NCBI RefSeq assembly: GCF_008974265.1
Contig: NZ_BKZW01000002.1
Coordinates: forward strand, 620,001 to 684,000
Direction of reading: 5' to 3'
DNA length: 64,000 nt
Source of the DNA: Dictyobacter vulcani
GTDB lineage: Bacteria; Chloroflexota; Ktedonobacteria; Ktedonobacterales; Ktedonobacteraceae
Each line of letters begins with the position of its first letter. The first letter of the stretch is position 1. The notes beneath the pieces are model-generated. The model saw only the letters and a list, made by a program, of their open reading frames with translations. It did not search any database and was not told the origin of the DNA. Shown here piece by piece: positions 42,728-50,448 of the stretch. A program made the translations under genes and the position numbers.

Positions 42728-42911
42728 GAAAAGGCAGGTATCTCTTGCGCCGAAGATGTGCAATAATGCTATGCTAGAAATAACCGAACAGTCTGGTGAG
42801 ATACAGGTTTCTGATATTCATCCACATATTTGGAGCCTCTACAACAGTGGGTCAGGCGCAGGGAACGTATGTGTAACCAGATAGTTGCGGTAACGAAAAA
42901 AGGTAAGGTTT

Positions 42912-43685
42912 ATGTCGACAACACAACAACTTCTTGCGCGATTAGATGCAATCGGGACAGAATTAAAGGACACAGGTGATGCGCTGGCACTGCTTGGACT
43001 GGGGTCAGTGGGCGTCGAGACGGAGCGACTGGATGAATATTCTGATCTGGATTTCTTCGTAATTACCAGGCCGGGATTTAAAGCTCGCTACATCGATAAT
43101 CTTGACTGGCTGGCTGCTCTTTGTCCGCTGGCTTATGTGTTTCGGAATACCGTGGACGGCTACAAAGTCCTGTTTGAGGATGGGATTTTTTGTGAATTTG
43201 CTGTGTTCGAGCCAGACGAACTCCAACATATTCCTTTTGCACGAGGACGCCTGATCTGGCAAGATGCAGCATTTGATGAGCAGTTGTCGGTTCCTCAACC
43301 GGTACAACCACGTGCCGTTGCTATTGAAGGAACCGCTGAATGGCACCTGGGAGAGGCGTTGACCAACCTGTATATCGGGCTTGGCCGCGTACATCGAGGG
43401 GAGATACTGACTGGCACGCGCTTCATTCAGAGTTATGCCGTCGATCATCTTCTTGCGTTAACCAAAACGCTTGAAACCGCGCAGGGCCAGTTTGAAGATC
43501 CATATAACATAGAGCGGAGATATGAAATACGCTATCCCCAGGTAGCACCGTATCTCTCAACGTTTATTCAAGGCTATGAACACAATGTTGAATCGGCCCT
43601 GGCGATACTGGATTTTCTCACACACCATTTCGAGGTACCCCCGGCAATGAGTAGCACCATTCAAGCACTTTGCCAGCGTCATTGA
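42912..43685 (+). CDS. nucleotidyltransferase-fold protein (aminoglycoside adenylyltransferase-like)
   Basis: Predicted 257 residues, start after AAAAGGT. The N-terminal Pol-beta-like nucleotidyltransferase core has GLGSVGVETERLDEYSDLDF: a Gly-Ser followed by the metal-binding Asp-x-Asp, as in ANT(6)/AadE-type enzymes. A following strand contains CEFAVFEPDEL, which could supply the third acidic residue. The C-terminal helical part (about 140-257) includes GEALTNLYIGLGRVHRGE and QSYAVDHLLAL, as in the streptomycin adenylyltransferase group. Possible activity: AMP transfer to a small hydroxylated substrate. Drug resistance is not demonstrated. Confidence 0.75.
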   Translation: MSTTQQLLARLDAIGTELKDTGDALALLGLGSVGVETERLDEYSDLDFFVITRPGFKARYIDNLDWLAALCPLAYVFRNTVDGYKVLFEDGIFCEFAVFEPDELQHIPFARGRLIWQDAAFDEQLSVPQPVQPRAVAIEGTAEWHLGEALTNLYIGLGRVHRGEILTGTRFIQSYAVDHLLALTKTLETAQGQFEDPYNIERRYEIRYPQVAPYLSTFIQGYEHNVESALAILDFLTHHFEVPPAMSSTIQALCQRH

Positions 43686-43868
43686 TTGCCTCCCTGGCCT
43701 ATTGTCTGCAATGTTTGCTTGGAGTTCAGCATGGATCTTTAATTTTCTGTTGGACTCTGTTCCATTTCTTCTTCTTTGGTTTCCTGTTCATCTTTTCCTT
43801 TATTATAGCAAAATGTGGCAGGATTTGTCCGCATTCTGGCTTGATCTTCCCTGGCGTGCGCTAGAAAC

Positions 43869-44888
43869 ATGAGGCATACTAGAGGCATGAAAAAGTTGTC
43901 TATTGAAGCAATGCCGACCCAAAAACGCTCAGTGGTCTTCCTGGTTTTACCACATGTTCAGTTACTCGACCTTGCGGGTCCAGTCCAGGTGTTTGATACC
44001 GCAGCTCGCTTGTTTGCAGCACCTTATACGCTGATCTTTTGCGCGGCGTCCGAGGAGATTCGCTCAGCGCAGCAACTCTCGCTTGCACACCTGCAAAGAC
44101 TGCCAGAAATTGATGGAAGTTCTCTTATTCTGGTGCCAGGGACAGGCATCTCACCCGCTAAGAGCCGTGGCTTGCTTGATGAGGAGACCAGAGTCTGGCT
44201 CCAGGAAAGCTATCGAGCGGGCGCACATATTGCGTCCATTTGCTCGGGGACTGCCGTCCTGGGCGAGGCAGGCTTGCTTCATAGGCGACGGTGTACGACC
44301 CACTGGGAATTTACCTCAGAACTGCAGTCCTGTTATCCGACGTCCCAGGTGCTTGATAGTGTGTTGTATGTGCATGATCATGGCATTATCACCAGCGCAG
44401 GTGTGGCCTCTGGCATTGATATGGCACTCTGGTTACTTGAGCAGGACTGTGGCCCGCGTATTGCTGCAGAGGTTGGCCGCCAACTGGTGGTCTATTTCCG
44501 GCGCAGCGGTCTGCATCAGCAGGTGAGTGTCTATCTCCAGTATCGCTCTCATCTGGATCACTGTATCCACACCGTCCAGGACTGGTTAGCCGAGAATGTC
44601 AGCGAACCTGCCTCTCTGGCTGATCTGGCCAGGGTAGGTCAGACCAGTGAGCGTTCACTTGCCCGCGCTTTCAAAGCAGCGACCGGAATTACGCCACATC
44701 AGTATCAGCTGCTCCTGCGCCTGGAGCTGGCTGCAAATCTGGTACATGATACGGCGCTCTCGCTGGAAGCCATTGCGGTGAAAAGCGGATTTGGCGATAC
44801 GCGGCAATTGCGTCGGGTCTGGCACAAACACTATGGAACGCCTCCATCGTCTGGTCGGCGCTCCATAGATCCTGCATCCGCGGGCTGA
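43869..44888 (+). CDS. GlxA family transcriptional regulator (DJ-1/PfpI plus AraC)
   Basis: Predicted 339 residues, start uncertain (ATG at 43869, 43887 or 43911; none has an ideal ribosome binding site). The N-terminal DJ-1/PfpI-like domain (about 15-200) includes VVFLVLPHVQLLDLAGPVQVF and the nucleophile-elbow region HIASICSGTAVLGEAGLL. The C-terminal AraC double helix-turn-helix (about 225-330) has DLARVGQTSERSLARAFKAATGITPHQYQ and LEAIAVKSGFGDTRQLRRVWHKHYGTPP. Such regulators often control amide or nitrogen metabolism. The isochorismatase-like hydrolase gene follows after 54 bases on the same strand and is the natural target or operon partner. Confidence 0.9.
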   Translation: MRHTRGMKKLSIEAMPTQKRSVVFLVLPHVQLLDLAGPVQVFDTAARLFAAPYTLIFCAASEEIRSAQQLSLAHLQRLPEIDGSSLILVPGTGISPAKSRGLLDEETRVWLQESYRAGAHIASICSGTAVLGEAGLLHRRRCTTHWEFTSELQSCYPTSQVLDSVLYVHDHGIITSAGVASGIDMALWLLEQDCGPRIAAEVGRQLVVYFRRSGLHQQVSVYLQYRSHLDHCIHTVQDWLAENVSEPASLADLARVGQTSERSLARAFKAATGITPHQYQLLLRLELAANLVHDTALSLEAIAVKSGFGDTRQLRRVWHKHYGTPPSSGRRSIDPASAG

Positions 44889-44942
44889 GCATCTGTACCT
44901 CTAAAAGTGTGTCCAATGAATACTCTGAAGGAAAAAATAGTT

Positions 44943-45506
44943 ATGTCCACTATCCCACAAAATGCTGCCCTCGTCCTGATTGACGTTCAGAATGTCTGGG
45001 ATCATCCCAAATGGGGCCGCCGTAACAATCCAGAGGCTGAGACAAATATTGCCCGGCTATTACATGCCTGGAGAGAGACAAAGCGCCCCCTTTTTTATTT
45101 TCAACATCTGGAAACAGGACCAAATACGCTTTTCAAAGCTGGCACAGTCGCCGCCGAGATCAGAGATATCGTTCGTCCCCTTGAAGGTGAAACCATCCTG
45201 CAAAAAAAAGTGCACAGCGCCTTTATGGGAACTGATTTTGAAGAACGTTTGCGCAATGCTGGCATCACCACGCTCTTTATTACTGGATTTATGACCAATG
45301 GCTGTGTGGAGACCACTGCACGGATGGCGGGCGACCTGGACTTTCAAACCTTTGTCGTCTCCGATGGTACGGCAACCTTCGACCGCAGCGGGCCCGATGG
45401 AATACTGCATCCGGCCGAAGAGGTCCATACAATGAGCCTGCTCAATTTGCATCAAACCTTTGCAACGATCGTCACTACGGCTGAAGTGTTACGCGACCTT
45501 GCTTGA
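44943..45506 (+). CDS. isochorismatase-family cysteine hydrolase
   Basis: Predicted 187 residues. The start is ATG 44943 with AAGGA about 10 bases upstream; a GTG at 44907 is in frame. The catalytic triad of the family is seen: Asp in ALVLIDVQN, Lys in ILQKKVHSAF, Cys in GFMTNGCVETTARMA. Members hydrolyse isochorismate, nicotinamide, N-carbamoyl compounds or related amides. There is no siderophore or isochorismate pathway nearby, and the GlxA-type regulator suggests an amide or carbamoyl substrate. It ends the two-gene unit; a hairpin (45517-45550) follows. Confidence 0.9.
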   Translation: MSTIPQNAALVLIDVQNVWDHPKWGRRNNPEAETNIARLLHAWRETKRPLFYFQHLETGPNTLFKAGTVAAEIRDIVRPLEGETILQKKVHSAFMGTDFEERLRNAGITTLFITGFMTNGCVETTARMAGDLDFQTFVVSDGTATFDRSGPDGILHPAEEVHTMSLLNLHQTFATIVTTAEVLRDLA

Positions 45507-45516
45507 AAACTGCTGA

Positions 45517-45550
45517 CATCTCCTCAGTGCACAGCCGCGTTGAGGAGATG
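45517..45550 (+). terminator. hairpin after isochorismatase gene
   Basis: Ten-base perfect arms CATCTCCTCA/TGAGGAGATG, 11 bases after the stop. No T-run follows; probably a weak terminator. Confidence 0.5.
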
Positions 45551-45643
45551 CTTGCTCGTATGCTCTACCTATGAAAGATCATAGCCACTTTCTATCATCC
45601 TCATCTGCCTTTCTGTATGCAGTTTTTGGAGAGATAGATACCA

Positions 45644-47248
45644 TCAGGGATTTCTGCGGCGTGTATACTGTGAGCCGCTCATATCCAATCGCAAGGCTTT
45701 TCCAGCAAGGACATCTGTAAAACGCAGGTGTTCTTGATCCGTCTTGAAACTACCATCTTCCTGTGGCTGTAACTCATCCTCAAGACCTTCAGGACTCACC
45801 AGATACAGTTTCCCTTTGCGCAGTATGATACGCAGGTGACCAGACCAGACCTCGTGATAGCAATAATGGCCGACATATGCATGCCATTCTTTGGGCACAT
45901 CAAATGTCCGAGGTCCCTGGTAAGCAGCTGTCACATACCAATCCCCTCCATGAAAAAATTCGGTGGCTTGGTCATCAACATAAGCAAACTCACCCATGAA
46001 GAGAGAAAAATCGGGATGTGGGATGAGAAATCGGTCTCCCCATTCCTCTTTTTGCAGCACAAGCTTTTCCCCGTGATAGTGCAATATGAGATGCTCTTCT
46101 TCTGCGGTAAAGAGCAGAGAACGTTTCGTATCTCCGACATGGGTAAAGATTCCAGCATACGTGCTGGCTTCTGGTGTTTCCTCATAATTGACCGAGGGTA
46201 CAACTGGCAGATCCTCACCCGCGCTCGCAGCGCGTAAAAGCTGGGATATATAAGTGGAAATGGAGGCAGGCCAGGTGGTACCTGAGATGAGAACAACCAG
46301 GCCAAGTCCTGTTTCTAGATCACCTTGTATCGTGGTATTGAAGCCCATTCCGCCTCCCCCGTGTCCAACGATGGTATGTCCACCGCGTGAAGAGGTAGAG
46401 AGTCCAAGACCATAATGCCCAAACATCCCCTGCGTAATAGGCTGAATCATCTGCTCAAACGTTTGCTCCTTGATGAGGCCATGTCCGCGATTGAGATACA
46501 GACGTATATAGGCCGCCATATCGGCCGCCGTCGAAACAATACTCCCGGCAGGACTTTCATATTCAAACCAGGAAGCAGGCACTAATGGATAGCTACGTTG
46601 ATGTGGTCGATCATCGTAAAAGGATTGATAGCCCAGCGCGGCCGTTTTCCGGGTCTCATAGGTAACCGCGGGGAAAGAAGACGTCATGCCAAGCGGAGTA
46701 AAGATCTGTTCCTGGATGATCTGCGCGAAGGGAGTGTGATAGATCGTTTCAAGCAGTGCACCCAAAATTTCGTAGCCAGTATCTGAATAGTGCCAGACCG
46801 GACCCCCTGGTTCCCCGGCTACGTTTGTCTCACGTAGATACCAGGCAGCATACAGTGAACCAAGCGTCCAACCAGGACCAGTGACAATATTGGCCGTATG
46901 GCTCAGGAGATGATATGCCGTAATAGCTCTGGAGCCACTCTGTTTGGCCTCACACCAGGGAAGATAGTCAGTAATCGGAGCATGAATATCGATCATTCCG
47001 CGCTCATATAACTGCATCACAGCGAGCGCCGTAAACGATTTCGTGATTGAGAGAATCGGAAAAAACGTCTCAGGTGTCACCGGTTGTTGTGCTATAATGT
47101 CAGCATAGCCGGCCGTGCCCACCGCTAGCAATTGATCCTTGTCAGTAAGTGCATAGGCTAATCCGCCAATGCCACCCAACTGCATCACACGTTGCACATG
47201 TTGTTCAATACGCCCGAGAACAGTCGTCAGAGTTTTCAAGAGGAGCAT
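45644..47248 (-). CDS. serine hydrolase, class C beta-lactamase/AmpH family
   Basis: Predicted 534 residues. The N-terminal beta-lactamase-fold domain (about 10-355) carries the nucleophile motif SITK in FFPILSITKSFTALAVMQLYERG, the YSD form of the second motif (WHYSDTGYEILG) and HGGGGMGFN as the third. The C-terminal region (about 375-534) is the lipocalin-like beta domain often appended to these enzymes (STYAGIFTHVGD, AYVGHYCYHEVWSG). There is no signal peptide, so it is a cytosolic esterase or peptidase rather than a periplasmic beta-lactamase. Start: ATG 47248 has AAGG too close; a TTG at 47239 with AAGGA eight bases upstream is an alternative. Substrate unknown. Confidence 0.87.
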   Translation of the reverse strand: MLLLKTLTTVLGRIEQHVQRVMQLGGIGGLAYALTDKDQLLAVGTAGYADIIAQQPVTPETFFPILSITKSFTALAVMQLYERGMIDIHAPITDYLPWCEAKQSGSRAITAYHLLSHTANIVTGPGWTLGSLYAAWYLRETNVAGEPGGPVWHYSDTGYEILGALLETIYHTPFAQIIQEQIFTPLGMTSSFPAVTYETRKTAALGYQSFYDDRPHQRSYPLVPASWFEYESPAGSIVSTAADMAAYIRLYLNRGHGLIKEQTFEQMIQPITQGMFGHYGLGLSTSSRGGHTIVGHGGGGMGFNTTIQGDLETGLGLVVLISGTTWPASISTYISQLLRAASAGEDLPVVPSVNYEETPEASTYAGIFTHVGDTKRSLLFTAEEEHLILHYHGEKLVLQKEEWGDRFLIPHPDFSLFMGEFAYVDDQATEFFHGGDWYVTAAYQGPRTFDVPKEWHAYVGHYCYHEVWSGHLRIILRKGKLYLVSPEGLEDELQPQEDGSFKTDQEHLRFTDVLAGKALRLDMSGSQYTRRRNP

Positions 47249-47477
47249 CCTTACTTTTTTAATAACCTCTTCAGAGTATACCAGATTGATGAAGTATGTA
47301 TTCGCGTTCCTGCTGGTGTTCGTTCAGAAGAGGAACTTATTGCCCTCGTGAATGAACACCTGAGCCTGGTTGAGTATCCAGATAAATTACGCTGCCATAA
47401 AGTCAGATCTCCTGCGTTTACAGAGAGAAAGTAGTTAGTGCTCATGAAGCGTACTTCACGGCATGAAAGGATTCTCT
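47249..47477. other. divergent spacer
   Basis: Between the serine hydrolase and P450 genes. A plus-strand frame at 47192-47434 (80 codons) starts inside the serine-hydrolase gene and covers most of the spacer. Its second half looks mildly protein-like (RSEEELIALVNEHLSL), but I cannot assign it. No clear promoter boxes. Confidence 0.3.
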
Positions 47478-48668
47478 ATGTCAACAAATCCTCCTTATTC
47501 CTACGATGAATTGATACAAAGGCGGGCAAAGCAGGCATCGGTTCTTTTGACACCTGATATCTACGATTGGTATGGACATATGCAGGCGTCTCATGATCTG
47601 GTCTATGATGCTGCACGTGCTTCATGGCTTGTGTTTCGCTATGAGGATGTGATGCATGTCCTGCGAGATACTACCACCTTCTCCTCGCAGCGCGCCATCA
47701 ATCCCGATGGTAGCGTTGATTCGATTGTCAGTGGCGGCATCCTTGGGATGGATCCACCACGCCATCGACAGCTTCGTTCTTTGATTTCTGTGGCGTTTAC
47801 CCCACGTGCCATCGCACAATTGGAGCCGCGTATTCGCGCAATCGTTGATGATCTGCTGGATCGTGTGCAGGATCAAGGGGAGATGGATGTTGTTAACGAC
47901 CTGGCCTTTCCGCTCCCAATTATTGTGATTGCGGAACTGCTTGGGATTCCTGACAGCGAGCGCGAGCAGTTCCGTCAATGGTCAAGCGATTTTGTCGGAC
48001 CAGATTTTGCCTTGCGTCTGGTGGCTGCCAGAGAGATTGCTGCATATTTTCACACGATGGTGGAGCAGCGCCGTCGAGCGCCGCGTGAGGATCTGATTTC
48101 CGCGTTAATCGGTGCCGAAATCGATGGTGAACGTATACCAGTTCCGGATATCCTGGGAACCTGCTTGCTCCTGTTGATTGCAGGCCATGATACCACGACC
48201 GGATTGATCGGCAATGCCGTTGTGTGCCTGGATGAGCATGCAGAGGCGAAGCAGGAATTGCTGGCATCTCCCGAACTGTTGCCATCCGCGATCGAAGAAG
48301 TATTACGCTATCGGGCAATCGTCCATACCATGCCACGTGTCGTGGCTATGGATACCGTTTTATGTGGGCAAGAGATCAAGGCCGGGAATCTGCTCCTGCC
48401 ACTGTTTGCGTCCGCTAACCTGGATAACACACAGTTTCCTGACGCCAACACCTTCAATATCCGCCGTGATCCCAATCGTCATCTGGGATTTGGCTATGGC
48501 ATCCATTTTTGCCTGGGCGCACCACTTGCTCGTCTGGAAGCGCGCATCGCCCTCTCCACCTTGCTTGAGCGTTTCCCACATTTCCAGCGCAAAAGTGAGG
48601 CCCCGCTTGAACTCAGGCCCAGCTCGTTCATCTATGGGCTCAAACACCTCCCAATTACCTTTGTTTGA
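47478..48668 (+). CDS. cytochrome P450
   Basis: Predicted 396-residue class I P450. The start is ATG 47478 with AAAGGA six bases upstream. All landmarks are normal: MDPPRHRQLRSLISVAFTPRA, I-helix LLLLIAGHDTTTGLIG with the acid-alcohol pair, EEVLRYR (ExxR), and heme loop GFGYGIHFCLGAPLARLEA. It resembles the P450 at 8190-9407 in layout and in the C-terminal FxxGLKHLPITF ending, so the two probably belong to one CYP family. No ferredoxin is adjacent, so it presumably uses the ferredoxin at 39252 or another one elsewhere. Substrate unknown. Confidence 0.92.
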   Translation: MSTNPPYSYDELIQRRAKQASVLLTPDIYDWYGHMQASHDLVYDAARASWLVFRYEDVMHVLRDTTTFSSQRAINPDGSVDSIVSGGILGMDPPRHRQLRSLISVAFTPRAIAQLEPRIRAIVDDLLDRVQDQGEMDVVNDLAFPLPIIVIAELLGIPDSEREQFRQWSSDFVGPDFALRLVAAREIAAYFHTMVEQRRRAPREDLISALIGAEIDGERIPVPDILGTCLLLLIAGHDTTTGLIGNAVVCLDEHAEAKQELLASPELLPSAIEEVLRYRAIVHTMPRVVAMDTVLCGQEIKAGNLLLPLFASANLDNTQFPDANTFNIRRDPNRHLGFGYGIHFCLGAPLARLEARIALSTLLERFPHFQRKSEAPLELRPSSFIYGLKHLPITFV

Positions 48669-48718
48669 CGAGGCGTAAAAGTGAGTGTCCCACAATGATT
48701 GTGATTTACTGGACAAAT

Positions 48719-48757
48719 GTAATCCATCAAAGGTTAAGGCTCTGATTGATGGATTAC
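48719..48757 (+). terminator. hairpin after P450 gene
   Basis: Twelve-base perfect arms GTAATCCATCAA/TTGATGGATTAC, followed after a few bases by ATATTTTTATT. It lies 50 bases after the P450 stop. Confidence 0.6.
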
Positions 48758-48831
48758 TGATTGATATTTTTATTGGGCGATATTCTACCTGGTAAAAGAG
48801 AAGTTGAGTGTTTTGGAAGAGGGAGCAAAGC

Positions 48832-49290
48832 ATGACTCGAGAGGAATATCCAGACCACTATGTCTTTGACTATACTATTAGCCTCCAACGAGAGAAGTAT
48901 CTTACCAATCAGCTTATCGCCTTTAACCAGACCCACAGCACTGCGCTTCCGATTGAGCAGATTGAGCCTTTACCGCTCCAGATTACCATTCTTGATTCAG
49001 CGGGTAAGGTGGCTGGTGGACTCGTTGGAAGAACACATAGCATTCCGGGGTGGTTTGAGATCAGTATTATCTGGATTGATGACTCTCTGCGTCAGCATGG
49101 CCTGGGCCGACGGTTGATGATGGAAGCGGAGCGCGCAGCGCGCCAGCGTGGTTGCGACTATGTCCGCGTGGCTACCTCAGACTTTCAAGCGCCAGGATTT
49201 TATCAACGCCTGGGATATACTCTCTATGGAACACTCGAAAACTGTCCACCCGGCGAAACCGTTTTTTACCTGTGGAAAAAGCTTGAATAG
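48832..49290 (+). CDS. GNAT N-acetyltransferase
   Basis: Predicted 152 residues. The start is ATG 48832 after GAGGGAG; eight upstream codons are in frame. The core carries VAGGLVGRTHSIPGWFEISIIWIDDSLRQHGLGRRLMMEAERAARQRGC with the acetyl-CoA loop RQHGLG, then TSDFQAPGFYQRLGYTLYG, the standard second half of the fold. The layout is like that of small stand-alone GNATs that modify antibiotics or metabolites (about 150 residues, FYxRLGY). Substrate unknown. Upstream of a regulator remnant on the same strand. Confidence 0.87.
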   Translation: MTREEYPDHYVFDYTISLQREKYLTNQLIAFNQTHSTALPIEQIEPLPLQITILDSAGKVAGGLVGRTHSIPGWFEISIIWIDDSLRQHGLGRRLMMEAERAARQRGCDYVRVATSDFQAPGFYQRLGYTLYGTLENCPPGETVFYLWKKLE

Positions 49291-49334
49291 CGAGAGGTTT
49301 ATGATGGCCCGTAGACAACCCATACCGTTGATAC

Positions 49335-49586
49335 GAGATACTCTTCCTCAAGAAATGGTTCCTTTGGCAGCTTGAACGCTGGCGAGCGCAACAGGTCGAA
49401 TATATGCTCTGTACGTTACTGCAAATGCCAGGGGCGCGCAAGGACGTAAATGTCACGGCACTTGCCTGGATAGTCAGTGTGTTGTTGTGGCGACTGGCAG
49501 AGGCTCCCCTTCAAGAGCCTGATACCATTGTCGCCTCTATTACCTCTATGATCCATCGTACATTATTTCTGGATGGGACTATGTAG
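49335..49586 (+). pseudogene. TetR-type regulator C-terminal remnant (tentative)
   Basis: An 83-codon open stretch without a proper start, beginning YEILFLKKWFLWQLERWRAQQ and ending LFLDGTM. Helical pattern, ALAWIVSVLLWRLAEAPLQEPDTI and the final SMIHRTLFLDG resemble the ligand-binding domain end of TetR regulators (IxxxLxRGLxxD-type). No DNA-binding domain precedes it. It is therefore a tail fragment of a deleted gene. The family call is tentative. Confidence 0.35.
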
Positions 49587-49612
49587 TTATTTTTGTGCTT
49601 TCTGATAAGACC

Positions 49613-49650
49613 GAGCACCTGGATAGAGAATACATTCTATCCAGGTGCTC
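49613..49650. terminator. hairpin terminator between convergent units
   Basis: Fourteen-base perfect stem GAGCACCTGGATAG/CTATCCAGGTGCTC around a short loop, ending in TTATAAA. It lies before the end of the leftward small secreted-protein gene and can act on both strands. Confidence 0.65.
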
Positions 49651-49684
49651 TTATAAAGCGCTATGTGTTAGTTTGCGTGTTTAT

Positions 49685-50044
49685 CTAGTGAGAATAGAGG
49701 GTTCTCCAGACGCCTTTGTGCCATGAGCACGCACCGGATCGACCGCCAGAAAGACTATACATACTATCTCTGCACTCTACCACATAACCTTTTCCTTTCC
49801 AGAAGTTGGAGATACAGTGGAAATAGCTACAGAAGCGAGAGGCGGGATGAGTAATCAGGCGGCCCCTTGTGAAATTATAGCCCCAGGGATTATTGTTGAC
49901 TCCCGTATATGCTATTTGTGCAGAAGTGTGAACTATTGTTGCTGTCGCAGGAGCAGCATGGGCGGAAGATTGATTACTGATAGCAACGACGCTCAGACAA
50001 AGACAAAGGGCAAGCATCAGAATAAGAGAATAAATCTTGTTCAT
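49685..50044 (-). CDS. small secreted DUF3761-like protein
   Basis: Predicted 119 residues. The start is ATG 50044 after AAAGGAA. The signal peptide covers about residues 1-31 (ISNQSSAHAA). The C-terminal region has SRFCSYFHC ... VECRDSMYSLSGGRSGACSWHKGVW, close to the DUF3761 pattern (CxDGTYSxSxxRxGACSxHGGV) in which a few small residues are replaced (Asp-Ser-Met for Asp-Gly-Thr, His-Lys for His-Gly). Four cysteines suggest two disulfides. The product should be extracellular. Role unknown. Confidence 0.65.
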   Translation of the reverse strand: MNKIYSLILMLALCLCLSVVAISNQSSAHAAPATATIVHTSAQIAYTGVNNNPWGYNFTRGRLITHPASRFCSYFHCISNFWKGKGYVVECRDSMYSLSGGRSGACSWHKGVWRTLYSH

Positions 50045-50448
50045 ATATATTTCCTTTTCATAACATATAAATACATACAATAGTTTGCATGCACTTTCAT
50101 AAACGTTTTATAGATGATTTTTTTACGGTTCATTTTTGACTTTCTTGCAGCCATAATTGATATTGTCACAGTCTGCTCTGGTCGAAGAACATGGATGAGC
50201 GTAGAAATAATTCAACGCATGTTATTTTATCCTTTTTGATCTTGCATGATAAAATAGTTGCTAGATTATTCTTGTATTGTGGTTTATATTGTATAGTGGT
50301 GCCTTGCGCTGAACAGGAAGAATCTGATTGCTTGCTATCTCTCTCTCTAATAGCCCGTTTTGCTATATTTTTTGCTATTTCTCTGATTTTTATTCTAAAA
50401 TATATACGAGTAGATATATTGATTTGAGATAAAGGCGGAGGAAGCGTG
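50045..50448. other. AT-rich divergent spacer
   Basis: Upstream of the kinase gene. A 78-codon plus-strand frame (50191-50427) is hydrophobic but lacks a ribosome binding site, and its composition simply reflects AT richness. Promoter elements not resolved. Confidence 0.35.

Noticed and set aside
47192..47434. 80-codon plus-strand frame between serine hydrolase and P450
   Set aside because: It starts inside the serine-hydrolase gene; its second half is mildly protein-like but unassignable, so it is not called.
8190..48668. Natural-product gene cluster suggested by three P450s, methyltransferase and exporters
   Set aside because: The P450s are 30-40 kb apart with unrelated genes between, and no PKS, NRPS, terpene or RiPP core gene is present.
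50191..50427. 78-codon hydrophobic frame upstream of the kinase gene
   Set aside because: AT-driven composition, no ribosome binding site.
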